A stretch of DNA of 64,000 nucleotides from Modestobacter italicus (GTDB taxonomy: Bacteria; Actinomycetota; Actinomycetes; Mycobacteriales; Geodermatophilaceae), in contig NC_017955.1 in NCBI RefSeq assembly GCF_000306785.1, forward strand, positions 868,001-932,000. Direction: 5' to 3'. Under the pieces are notes generated by a model. It was not told where the DNA came from. It made no database searches and saw nothing but the letters and a program-made list of their open reading frames with translations. The position numbers and the translations under genes were made by a program. Positions within the stretch are counted from its first letter, which is position 1. Every line of letters starts with the position of its first letter. Positions 27,347 through 34,704 of this stretch are shown here, in pieces.

Positions 27347-27390
27347 AGCGGAGTGCCAGGGCGCGGATGACGCGCCCCTGGCACTCCGCT
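27347..27390. terminator. Bidirectional hairpin, second copy of the GGAGTGC family
   Basis: AGCGGAGTGCCAGGGCGCG pairs with CGCGCCCCTGGCACTCCGCT around GATGA, with one bulge. It overlaps the stop codon of the nei-like gene and follows the monooxygenase stop. It shares GGAGTGC, GGCGCG, CGCGCC and GGCACTCCG with the hairpin at 1370-1407. Confidence 0.65.
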
Positions 27391-28198
27391 AGACGGCCTG
27401 GCAGGTGGGGCACCAGAAGAGGTTGCGGCCGACCATCACCTCGGTGCGCACCTCGGTGCCACAGATCCGGCAGGGCAGGCCCTGGCGGCGGTAGACGTAG
27501 TGCGCGTCCTCCCGCAGCGCCGGGCCGCGCCGGCGCTCCCGGTCGACCCGCTCGGTGGTGACGATCCGGCCCGCCTTGACCCCGGCCTTCATCAGCACCA
27601 CCAGGTCGGCCCACATCCGGTCCCACGCCTCGGCGTCGACGTCCCGGCCCGCCCGGAAGGGGCTCATCCGCTGCCGGAACAGGATCTCGGCGCGGTAGAC
27701 GTTGCCCACCCCGGCGAGCACGGCCTGGTCCATCAGCAGCGCGCCGATGGCCACCCGGCTGCGGGAGATGCGGGCGAACGCCTTAGCCGGGTCCGACCGC
27801 CGGCGCAGCGGGTCCGGGCCCAGCCGGTCGAGGATGAACTGCACCTCGCCGTCGGTGATCAGGTCGCAGGCGGTGGCGCCGCGCAGGTCGGTCCAGACCC
27901 CCTCGCCGTCCTCGCCCGGGCCCTCCCAGCGCATCCGCAGCGCACCCCGGGGCGCGGGCGGCAGCCCGGTGCCGGAGGTGAACGACCCGTAGAGCCCCAG
28001 GTGCACGTGGACGACGTCCGGGCCGAAGCTGGCGAACAGGTGCTTGCCGTAGGAGGTGACGTCGTCGAGCACCCGGCCGTCCAGCAGCTCGGCCTGGCCG
28101 GCGAACCGGCCCTGCGGGCTGGTCACGTGCACCTCGCGGCCGGCGAACGCGGCCTGCTGCTCGCGGGCCAGCCGGAACAGGGTGTGGCCCTCAGGCAC
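27389..28198 (-). CDS. Fpg/Nei family DNA glycosylase-AP lyase
   Basis: This 269-residue bifunctional base-excision enzyme starts MPEGHTLFRLA, placing the catalytic Pro2 and Glu3; the conserved Lys is in SYGKHLF near 52. The helix-two-turn-helix holds LMDQAVLAGVGNVYRAE, and the end has a zinc finger, CRICG ... FWCPTCQ. The EGHTLFR start and length fit the endonuclease VIII (Nei) group rather than Fpg (MPELPEVE). It removes oxidised pyrimidines. The stop codon lies in the hairpin at 27347-27390; the start is 77 bases from the photolyase stop, so co-transcription is possible. Confidence 0.93.
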   Translation of the reverse strand: MPEGHTLFRLAREQQAAFAGREVHVTSPQGRFAGQAELLDGRVLDDVTSYGKHLFASFGPDVVHVHLGLYGSFTSGTGLPPAPRGALRMRWEGPGEDGEGVWTDLRGATACDLITDGEVQFILDRLGPDPLRRRSDPAKAFARISRSRVAIGALLMDQAVLAGVGNVYRAEILFRQRMSPFRAGRDVDAEAWDRMWADLVVLMKAGVKAGRIVTTERVDRERRRGPALREDAHYVYRRQGLPCRICGTEVRTEVMVGRNLFWCPTCQAV

Positions 28199-28275
28199 GG
28201 TCGATCACGCCGTCCAGCTTTCCTCCGGCCGCGGGGCGCTGCCACGAGCGGAGGGGTGAGAGAGCCGACACCGGC

Positions 28276-29646
28276 TCACCGGTCCCGGACGGCGTTGTAG
28301 CGGTCCAGCGAGACCAGCCGCTCGTGCGCGTGGTCGACGACCGGCTCGGGGTAGCCGGCCGGGATGCCGCCGGGCGCCGTCCACGGCTCGTGCACGTACT
28401 TCGCGTCCAGGTCGCGCAGCTCGGGCACCCACCGCTTGACGTAGGTCCCGTCCGGGTCGAACTTCTTGCCCTGGGTGACCGGGTTGAACACCCGGTAGTA
28501 CGGCGAGGCGTCGGTGCCGGTGCCGGCCACCCACTGCCAGCCGTGCTGGTTGCTGGCCAGGTCGCCGTCGACCAGGTGCTGCATGAAGACCCGGGCACCC
28601 ACCGTCCACTCCTGGTGCAGGTCCTTGACCAGGAAGGAGGCGACGATCATCCGGACCCGGTTGTGCACGTAGGCCTCGCCGAGCATCTGCCGCATGCCGG
28701 CGTCGACGATCGGGAACCCGGTGCGGCCGGTGCGCCAGGCCTCCAGCAGCTCGTCGGCGTGCGGGCCGGAGTCGTAGGCCATCGACTGCAGCTCGGGCTT
28801 GAGGTAGGCGCGGGCGGAGTCCGGGCGGTGCCAGAGGACGTCGGCGTAGAAGTCCCGCCAGGCCAGCTCGTCGGTGTACCGGCGCACGGACTCCCCGCCG
28901 TCGTCGTGCGCGGCCAGGTCGGCGACCAGCGTGCGCGGGTGCACGCAGCCGTACTTCAGGTAGGCCGACAGCCGGCTGGTGCCGTTCGTGCCCGGGGTGT
29001 TGCGGCCCTCGGCGTAGCCCAGCAGCCGCTCGTCGCGGAACGCCGCCCAGGCCGCGAGCCCGGCGGCCTCACCGGCCGGGGGCAGCCGGACGCCGTCCAG
29101 CTCGGGGCGCGGCGGCGGGTCGTCCGAGCGCACGCCGGTCGCCCACGGGACGTCGTCCGGGCGGGGCGCGGGAGCGTGCCAGCCGTGCTCGCGCCAGGCC
29201 CGGGAGAACGGCGTGAACACCTGGAACGGGGTGCCGTCGCGCTTGGTGACCCGGCCGGGGGCGACCAGGTAGGGGGAGCCGGTGCGGACCAGCGGGACGT
29301 CGCCCAGCGCGCGCTCGACGGCGGTGTCCCGCCGGCGGCCGTAGGGCCCGGCGTCGGCGGAGACGTGCACCGACCCCGCGCCCAGCTCGGCCACCAGCTG
29401 TGGGAGCACCTGCGCGGGGTCGCCGGTGCGCAGCACCAGCGCGCCGCCGGTCTGCTCGCGCAGGTCGGCCAGGCAGTCGAGCAGGAAGACCCGTCGGGGG
29501 TCACCGGAGGGGCCGTAGAGCCGGTCGTCGAAGACGAACACGGGCAGGACGGCGCCCTCGGGACCGGCCGCGTCGACCGCGGCCAGCAGGGCCGGGTGGT
29601 CGCCGAGGCGCAGGTCGCGGCGGAACCAGAGCAGCGCGGTGGGCAC
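28276..29646 (-). CDS. phr: Deoxyribodipyrimidine photolyase
   Basis: This 456-residue flavoprotein uses blue light to split cyclobutane pyrimidine dimers. The N-terminal antenna domain starts ALLWFRRDLRLGDHPAL; the FAD domain has SRLSAYLKYGCVHPRTL, ELAWRDFYADVLWHRPDSA, GFPIVDAGMRQM, MHNRVRM-like VHNRVRMIVASFLVKDL and DLASNQHGWQWVAGTGTDASPYYRVFNP, all typical. The start is GTG at 29646. It sits upstream of the nei-like gene on the same strand, a light and oxidative-damage repair pair. Confidence 0.95.
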   Translation of the reverse strand: MPTALLWFRRDLRLGDHPALLAAVDAAGPEGAVLPVFVFDDRLYGPSGDPRRVFLLDCLADLREQTGGALVLRTGDPAQVLPQLVAELGAGSVHVSADAGPYGRRRDTAVERALGDVPLVRTGSPYLVAPGRVTKRDGTPFQVFTPFSRAWREHGWHAPAPRPDDVPWATGVRSDDPPPRPELDGVRLPPAGEAAGLAAWAAFRDERLLGYAEGRNTPGTNGTSRLSAYLKYGCVHPRTLVADLAAHDDGGESVRRYTDELAWRDFYADVLWHRPDSARAYLKPELQSMAYDSGPHADELLEAWRTGRTGFPIVDAGMRQMLGEAYVHNRVRMIVASFLVKDLHQEWTVGARVFMQHLVDGDLASNQHGWQWVAGTGTDASPYYRVFNPVTQGKKFDPDGTYVKRWVPELRDLDAKYVHEPWTAPGGIPAGYPEPVVDHAHERLVSLDRYNAVRDR

Positions 29647-29687
29647 CGGTAGAGCGTAAGAAGATCGTGCCCGACCCGCTGGGTGGG

Positions 29688-30008
29688 TCAGCTGTTGGCG
29701 GTCGCCAGCCCGAACGTCGGGCGGTCGGCCTCGGCGACGAGGTCGAGCTCCTCCGGGTGGTCGAGGAGGTACTTGCGGATGAAGGAGCAGTAGGGGAGCA
29801 CGTGCAGGCCGCGCTCACGGGCCGCGGTGAGGACGCCGCGGACCAGCTGGGTACCGAGGCCGCGCCCGCTCCGGGAGGGGTCGACCTCGGTGTGCGGCAG
29901 GGTCATCACCCCGCCGTCGACGTGGTAGCTGGCCAGTCCGACGCAGTGCTCGCCGTCCCGGATCTCGAAGCGACCCCGTTCGGGGACGTCGACCACCCTG
30001 ATGTCCAT
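29688..30008 (-). CDS. GNAT-like N-acetyltransferase (YjdJ type)
   Basis: This 106-residue small acetyltransferase-fold protein has EHCVGLASYHVDGGVMTLPHTEVDPSRSGRG with the acetyl-CoA loop GRGLGTQLVRGVL, then a C-terminal YCSFIRKYLLDHPE that is typical of the YjdJ/NATD1 group. The ATG at 30008 has GGAG upstream; an extension to 30116 is not credible. The substrate is unknown; the family may bind acetyl-CoA without acetylating proteins. Confidence 0.85.
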   Translation of the reverse strand: MDIRVVDVPERGRFEIRDGEHCVGLASYHVDGGVMTLPHTEVDPSRSGRGLGTQLVRGVLTAARERGLHVLPYCSFIRKYLLDHPEELDLVAEADRPTFGLATANS

Positions 30009-30176
30009 CTGATCTCCACCTCCCGCGCCGCCGGCGCCGTTGCCGGGGCTCGTGCTCAGCCAAGGTAACCGTTGCGGCACGACAGCGCCCCTATCTGTCC
30101 TCACGAGTTCACCCACGGGGATGTTCCCGGGTCCCTCTGTAGTGGCCAGCTAGCCTCAACGCCGCAGACCCCACGA

Positions 30177-30249
30177 GCCCCCATAGCTCAGGGGATAGAG
30201 CATCGGTTTCCTAAACCGTGTGTCGCAGGTTCGAATCCTGCTGGGGGCA
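30177..30249 (+). tRNA. tRNA-Arg (anticodon CCU)
   Basis: A 73-nt cloverleaf: acceptor GCCCCCA/TGGGGGC (7 bp), D-arm GCTC/GAGC, anticodon arm around CGGT/ACCG with CCT at 34-36, T-arm GCAGG/CCTGC with TTCGAAT, and discriminator A. Anticodon CCU reads the rare AGG arginine codon. The 27-43 pair is a T-T mismatch. No CCA is encoded. The 3' end of the convergent yczE-like gene overlaps the anticodon-to-acceptor half on the other strand. Confidence 0.95.
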
Positions 30250-30864
30250 CTCCACGGGCGCCGTCCGCAGCCGCAGCGCGGGGACGGTGCGGTGCATGAT
30301 CGGGCCGATCGTCACGGCGTAGAGCGCGGTGCCGATGCCGACCGTGCCGCCGAGCAGCCAGCCGATCCCGAGCACGGCCACCTCGATCGCCGTGCGGACC
30401 AGCCGCACCGAGTGCCCGCGCGCGGCGATGCCGGTGGTGAGGCCGTCCCGCGGCCCGGCACCGAGCCCGGCACCGATGTAGGCGCCGGTGGCCACCCCGT
30501 TCAGCACGATGCCGGCCAGCAGCAGCGGCACCTGGACCGGGAGGGTCCTCGCCTCCGGCAGCACGGTCAGCGTGGCGTTGATGGTCAGCCCGACCAGCAC
30601 GACGTTGCCCAGCGTGCCGACCCCGGGCCGGCGGCGCAGCGGTGCCCACAGCAGCAGGACGACGCCGCCGGTGAGGATCGACCAGGTGCCCACCTCCAGG
30701 CCGAAGGTCTCCGACAGGCCCTGGTCCAGCACGCTCCACGGCATCAGCCCGAGCCCGGCGCGCAGCATCAGCCCGACGCTGACCCCGTAGGCGGCCAGCC
30801 CGGCGACCAGCAGCGCGAACCGGGCGGGACGGCGGTCACCGGGCACCGGCTCGATCAGACGCAT
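30211..30864 (-). CDS. YczE/YitT-like membrane protein
   Basis: This 217-residue protein has five to six hydrophobic segments and the family pattern GVSVGLMLRAGLGLMPWSVLDQGLS, TGAYIGAGLGAGPRDGLTTGIA and VGIGTALYAVTIGPI. YczE proteins are membrane proteins of unknown function found beside a MocR-type regulator (YczR). ATG 30864 has GGGGG upstream. The frame runs through the tRNA-Arg gene on the opposite strand and ends with PQQDSNLRHTV, encoded by antisense tRNA sequence. It is divergent from a MocR gene, with an inverted-repeat operator between. Confidence 0.82.
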   Translation of the reverse strand: MRLIEPVPGDRRPARFALLVAGLAAYGVSVGLMLRAGLGLMPWSVLDQGLSETFGLEVGTWSILTGGVVLLLWAPLRRRPGVGTLGNVVLVGLTINATLTVLPEARTLPVQVPLLLAGIVLNGVATGAYIGAGLGAGPRDGLTTGIAARGHSVRLVRTAIEVAVLGIGWLLGGTVGIGTALYAVTIGPIMHRTVPALRLRTAPVECPQQDSNLRHTV

Positions 30865-30895
30865 GCCCCCACGCTGTAGCAGCGGGAGCTCCGGG

Positions 30896-30942
30896 GACAG
30901 GGCCAAGTGCGACGTCTTGGCCCTGTCGGGACCAGGCCAAGT
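30896..30942. promoter_or_regulatory. Operator in the yczE/MocR divergent region
   Basis: GACAGGGCCAAG and CTTGGCCCTGTC form a perfect 12-bp inverted repeat with an 8-base spacer (30896-30927), and a third half-site GGCCAAGT recurs at 30935, 34 bases after the first. MocR regulators bind direct repeats upstream of the divergent genes they control. This arrangement is a strong candidate site for the adjacent regulator. Confidence 0.65.
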
Positions 30943-30958
30943 CGCGGAGGATGACGCC

Positions 30959-32341
30959 GTGCGCACCGACCGCCTCGCCGAGCTGCTCACCCCCTGGCTG
31001 GCCGAGGGGCCGGTCTACGCCTCGGTCGCGGCCGGACTGCGCGGGCTCGCGCTGGACGGCCGCCTCCCGGTGGGCACCCGGGTGCCCTCGGAGCGGCAGC
31101 TCGCCGGCACCCTCGGGCTCAGCCGCACCACCGTCAGCGCCGCCTACGACGTGCTCCGCGGCGAGGGGTACCTGCGCAGCGCGGCCGGTGCCGGCAGCAC
31201 CGTCGCGTTGCCGTCGGTCTCCCCGGTGCGCCCGGACGCCGACCCGGGGGAGCCGGCGGTCGTCCGGGACCTCACCGTCGCGGCGGCCCCGGCGCCCGCC
31301 CAGCTGCTGGACGCCGTCGCCGGGGCCACGGCCGACCTGCGGCCGCTGCTGGCCGGGTACGGGCTGCACCCCTACGGGCTGCCCGCGCTGCGCACCGCGA
31401 TCGCGGGGCACCTGACCCGGCGGGGGTTGGCCACCGCGGCCGAGCAGGTGATGGTGACCAGCGGCGCGCTGGCCGGCTGGGACCTGCTGCTGCGCACCGT
31501 CACCCGGCCCGGGCAGCGCGCCCTGGTCGAGCAGCCCACCTACGCCGCCGCCCTCGACTGCCTGGGCGCCAACCACCTGCGCCCGGTCGCGCTGCCGGTG
31601 GGCGCCGACGGCTGGGAGCTGCCGGTCGCCGCGGCCGAGATCGCGCTGGTCACCCCCGACGGGCAGAACCCCACCGGCCTGCTCGCCGACGACGCCCAGC
31701 GCCGGGCGCTGCTCGCCGCGCTCGACGCCCCGGTGGTCGTCGCCGACGAGACCTTCACCGAGCTGGTGCTCGACGGCGGGCCGCAGACCCGGCTGGCCGC
31801 GCTCGACCGCCGGGTGGTCACGGTCGGCTCGATGAGCAAGGCCTACTGGTCCGGGCTCCGGGTCGGCTGGGTGCGCGCCGAGCCGGCGCTGCTGGCCCGG
31901 CTGGCGCAGGTGCGCGGCACGATCGACCTGAGCAGCCCGGTGCTCGAGCAGCTGGTCGCCACCCGGCTGCTGGCGGTGGCCGACGAGGTGCTCGCCGACC
32001 GCGTCGCCTGGCTGCGCGCCAGCCGGGACGCGCTGCTGGCCGCGCTGGCGACCCGGCTCCCGGACTGGCGCGTGGTCCCGCCGCGGGCCGGCGCCGTGCT
32101 CTGGGCGCAGCTGCCCGGGTGCAGCTCCACCCGGCTGGCCGCGCACGCGCTCGACCTGGGCCTGCGGGTGACGCCGGGGCCGCGGTTCACCGTCGACGGC
32201 ACCGCCGACCGGTGGCTGCGGCTGCCGCTGTCGGTGCCGCCGGACCAGGCCGACGAGGTCGCCGGACTGCTGGCCGCGGCGCAGGAGCGTGCGGTGGCCG
32301 GCGCCGACACCCGCCGCATCCCGGCCCGCTGGACGGCCTGA
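30959..32341 (+). CDS. MocR-type GntR/aminotransferase fusion regulator
   Basis: This 460-residue protein joins an N-terminal GntR winged helix (LPVGTRVPSERQLAGTLGLSRTTVSAAY, about residues 35-65) to a fold-type I aminotransferase-like domain, with LAGYGLHPYGLPALRTAI, NPTGLL, ADETFTEL and the PLP lysine in VGSMSKAYWSGLRVG. MocR proteins sense PLP or an amino compound and control neighbouring genes. GTG 30959 has GGAGG eight bases upstream. It is divergent from a yczE-like gene, the pattern known for the YczR subgroup of MocR proteins. It probably represses or activates yczE through the operator between them. Confidence 0.9.
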   Translation: MRTDRLAELLTPWLAEGPVYASVAAGLRGLALDGRLPVGTRVPSERQLAGTLGLSRTTVSAAYDVLRGEGYLRSAAGAGSTVALPSVSPVRPDADPGEPAVVRDLTVAAAPAPAQLLDAVAGATADLRPLLAGYGLHPYGLPALRTAIAGHLTRRGLATAAEQVMVTSGALAGWDLLLRTVTRPGQRALVEQPTYAAALDCLGANHLRPVALPVGADGWELPVAAAEIALVTPDGQNPTGLLADDAQRRALLAALDAPVVVADETFTELVLDGGPQTRLAALDRRVVTVGSMSKAYWSGLRVGWVRAEPALLARLAQVRGTIDLSSPVLEQLVATRLLAVADEVLADRVAWLRASRDALLAALATRLPDWRVVPPRAGAVLWAQLPGCSSTRLAAHALDLGLRVTPGPRFTVDGTADRWLRLPLSVPPDQADEVAGLLAAAQERAVAGADTRRIPARWTA

Positions 32342-32389
32342 GCCAGGGGGTCGCCGGGCCGGGCCGGCACGCGGGCGACACTGGGTGCC

Positions 32390-32821
32390 ATGACCGTCGG
32401 GAAGACCCAGCCCACCCCCCGGCCGCTGGCCGAGGACGCCCGGGCGCTGCTGCACGCCCTGCTCGCCCACGACTTCCCGGGCGCGGCCGAGCTGCGCGCC
32501 CAGGTCGACCGGGCGACGGCCACCCCCGGCTGCAGCTGCGGCTGCGGCACCCTCGACCTGCAGGTGCCCGGTGACGTGCCGACCACCTCCTCGGGTGGCG
32601 CCGCGCCGGTCGAGGGCACCGTCGTCGGCCCGGACGGGCGGCCGGTCGGCAACGTGCTGCTGTTCGTCGAGGGCGGCGCGCTGAGCAGGCTGGACATCAC
32701 CTCGCACGGCGACCCGCTGCCGGTGCCCGCACCGGAGCAGGTGACCTGGGGGCGCACCGCCTGGGCGGGCCGGGACACGGTGCGGCGGCCGGCCAGCTTC
32801 CGCCGGGACCGGGCGCGCTGA
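32390..32821 (+). CDS. Conserved hypothetical protein
   Basis: This 143-residue soluble protein has no recognised domain. The N-terminal half is helical (LAEDARALLHALLAHDFPGAAELRAQV), followed by a cysteine motif CSCGCGTLDLQV, and a beta-rich C-terminal half (VEGTVVGPDGRPVGNVLLFVEGGALSRLDI). The start ATG lies seven bases after GACACT, which could be a -10 element of a leaderless transcript; no ribosome-binding site is seen. It is downstream of the MocR gene and upstream of an orphan response regulator. The CxCxC motif might bind a metal. Function unknown. Confidence 0.65.
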   Translation: MTVGKTQPTPRPLAEDARALLHALLAHDFPGAAELRAQVDRATATPGCSCGCGTLDLQVPGDVPTTSSGGAAPVEGTVVGPDGRPVGNVLLFVEGGALSRLDITSHGDPLPVPAPEQVTWGRTAWAGRDTVRRPASFRRDRAR

Positions 32822-32916
32822 CCCCGGCGCCGGCCACGCTGCTGAGGACGCCGGCGGGGCCGGCCCAGGTCGGTCACAGGAAAGTGTTCAAGGACCTCGT
32901 TCACCCGGTCGATCTA

Positions 32917-32936
32917 GGTGATGTCAGTCGATCACC
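32917..32936. promoter_or_regulatory. Inverted repeat upstream of LuxR-type regulator
   Basis: GGTGAT and ATCACC are separated by eight bases and lie 23 bases before the chosen start of the LuxR-type gene. It could be an operator for self-regulation. Support is by position and symmetry only. Confidence 0.35.
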
Positions 32937-32958
32937 CACTGTGAGCGGAGCAACGAAC

Positions 32959-33693
32959 GTGTCCACCCCGATGGCCGGCACCACCCGCGGCGTCACCCGC
33001 GTCCTCATCCTCGCCGACGCCCCGGTCCTGCGCCGTGGCCTGATCGGCATGGTCAACGAGACCGCCGGTCTGCAGGCGGTGGGCACCCCCGGCGAGCCGC
33101 GGCGGGCGCTGACCCTGGCCGAGACCGCCCGCCCCGACGCGGTCATCGTGGAGCTGGGCACCGGCCGGGCGGCGACGCTGAACGCCTGCCGGGACCTGCG
33201 CCGCCGCTACCCCCAGATCGCCATCGTCGCCGTCGCCACCTCCGAGGACCCGGCCGTGGTCAACGAGGCGCTGGCCGCCGGGGTGCGCGGCTACCTGCTG
33301 ATGAACACCTCCCCGACGCTGCTGGGCTGGGCGGTGCTGGCCGCCCGCGCCGGGCGCACCGTGGTCGACCCGCAGATCCGCCGCGGGGAGGCCGGGGAGG
33401 TGCCGGTGTCCCGGGAGCTGACCCCGGAGGTGCCGCTGACCCGCCGGGAGTCCGACGTGCTCGACGAGCTGATCCAGGGGCAGTCGAACCGGGCGATCGG
33501 CAAGGCGCTGTTCATCTCCGAGGACACCGTCAAGTCCCACGTCAAGGCCATCCTGCGCAAGCTCGGTGCCCGGGACCGCGCGCACGCGGTGTCCCTGGTC
33601 CTGTCCGCCCGCAACGGCGGCACCTGCACCTGCGGCGCCCACGCCCTCACCACCGCGACCCCGGTCGTCACCGACGAGGCCGCCGAGGTCTGA
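32959..33693 (+). CDS. LuxR-type orphan response regulator with altered receiver
   Basis: This 244-residue protein has an N-terminal receiver-like domain (RVLILADAPVLRRGLIG ... DAVIVELGTG) and a LuxR helix-turn-helix (TRRESDVLDELIQGQSNRAIG, ISEDTVKSHVKAILRKLGARDRAHAV). The phospho-acceptor Asp position is Glu in VELGTG and the acid pocket is reduced to one Asp, so phosphorylation is doubtful. The HTH resembles actinobacterial BldM/WhiI-type regulators. GTG 32959 has GGAG eight bases upstream. A CTCG cysteine motif lies near the end. No kinase gene is adjacent. It ends at a strong bidirectional terminator. Confidence 0.85.
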   Translation: MSTPMAGTTRGVTRVLILADAPVLRRGLIGMVNETAGLQAVGTPGEPRRALTLAETARPDAVIVELGTGRAATLNACRDLRRRYPQIAIVAVATSEDPAVVNEALAAGVRGYLLMNTSPTLLGWAVLAARAGRTVVDPQIRRGEAGEVPVSRELTPEVPLTRRESDVLDELIQGQSNRAIGKALFISEDTVKSHVKAILRKLGARDRAHAVSLVLSARNGGTCTCGAHALTTATPVVTDEAAEV

Positions 33694-33706
33694 TCCCCCC
33701 TCCGCA

Positions 33707-33752
33707 CGCGACAGGGCGCCGCCCCCCGAGTGGGGGACGGCGCCCTGTCGCG
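33707..33752. terminator. Bidirectional terminator after the LuxR-type gene
   Basis: A 15-bp stem, CGCGACAGGGCGCCG paired with CGGCGCCCTGTCGCG, is extended inside by CCCCC/GGGGG. It sits between the response regulator and the convergent dioxygenase gene. Confidence 0.75.
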
Positions 33753-33766
33753 TCAGGCGGGAGAGG

Positions 33767-34603
33767 TCACTCCTCGCCCATCACCAGGCCCTCGATGTCG
33801 TGCTTCTGCGAGATGGGGGTCAGCTCGTCGACGACCGGGCACTTCAGGTGGGCGCGCACCGACTCCGGCAGCGTCTCCCAGAAGCCCTTCGTCACGGCCA
33901 TGTCGTGCTTGTCGCCGTTGCCGGCGCCGGGGGCGTCGACACCGAGCACCAGCACCGGGCGGGGCTTGTCCGACTGGCTGGCCGTGCCGCGGTGGATGGT
34001 CAGCGCCGAGCGGATCGAGATGTCACCGCGCTGGGGGAACTTGCGCACCGCGCGCTCCTGGAAGCGGGGGTACCAGGTCTTCGGCGGGAACATGCCGTGG
34101 TTGAACGACGGGTCGTCGTCCCACTGGGTGCCGGGGGCGATCTCGAAGGGGCCCATGTCCTCCTCGGTGTCGACCGCGGTGGCGTTGATGGCCAGCGAGT
34201 TGAGCTTCCGCTCGTTCCGGGTGACGTCCGGGGACGGGAAGTCGCGGTGCCAGGGCTGGTTCTTCGCCCCGGGGAACGGGATGTCGAAGCCGATCTCGAC
34301 GATCTCGTAGTCCGGGCCGAGCACGGCCTCGCAGACGCCGGTCACCGTCGGGTGGGAGACCAGCTCGAGGAAGCCGCGGATCTGCTCCGGGTGCACCTCG
34401 ACGTACCAGCGGTTCGGGCCGCGGCCGATGGCGCCGCCCTCGCGGGTGCGGGCCTCGGCGAACGCCACCTCGATGTCCTCGCGGAGCCGGTCGGCCCACT
34501 CGGTCGGGAAGGCACCGGGGACGCCGACGATGCCGTCGGTGTAGATGGTGTCGCGCTTGGCCTGGACGTCGGTGTCCGTGGCGGCCGGGGACGTGGTCGT
34601 CAT
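33767..34603 (-). CDS. Phytanoyl-CoA dioxygenase (PhyH) family Fe(II)/2-oxoglutarate oxygenase
   Basis: This 278-residue jelly-roll oxygenase has the metal triad start WHRDF (HxD near 137) and a distal SALTIHRGTASQS (His and Arg), with the family context GFDIPFPGAKNQPWHRDF and GPFEIAPGTQWDDD. PhyH enzymes hydroxylate small molecules, lipids or halogenated substrates with iron and 2-oxoglutarate. ATG 34603 has GGGAG upstream. It is divergent from a lacI-type gene with a 28-bp palindrome between, so that regulator likely controls it. The real substrate is unknown. Confidence 0.87.
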   Translation of the reverse strand: MTTTSPAATDTDVQAKRDTIYTDGIVGVPGAFPTEWADRLREDIEVAFAEARTREGGAIGRGPNRWYVEVHPEQIRGFLELVSHPTVTGVCEAVLGPDYEIVEIGFDIPFPGAKNQPWHRDFPSPDVTRNERKLNSLAINATAVDTEEDMGPFEIAPGTQWDDDPSFNHGMFPPKTWYPRFQERAVRKFPQRGDISIRSALTIHRGTASQSDKPRPVLVLGVDAPGAGNGDKHDMAVTKGFWETLPESVRAHLKCPVVDELTPISQKHDIEGLVMGEE

Positions 34604-34633
34604 CGTGTTCTCCCTCTCCGTGGGTACGACCAT

Positions 34634-34661
34634 CTTGCAACGTGGCATGCCACGTTGCAAG
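34634..34661. promoter_or_regulatory. 28-bp perfect palindromic operator for the LacI regulator
   Basis: A perfect palindrome centred at 34647/34648 runs from CTTGCAACGTGGCA to its complement and lies between the divergent dioxygenase and lacI-type genes. LacI-family regulators bind such symmetric sites. It probably controls both genes and autoregulates. Confidence 0.8.
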
Positions 34662-34704
34662 AGATAGAGTGAGCGAGTTCGGCAGACCAGGGGAGGAGCC
34701 CGGC

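Noticed and set aside
30177-30249. tRNA as the att site of an inserted island
   Set aside because: No repeat of the tRNA 3' end and no integrase gene in the window.
34662-34670. TAGAGT as a -10 promoter of the lacI gene
   Set aside because: No -35 box at a usual distance; the palindrome alone is the credible signal.
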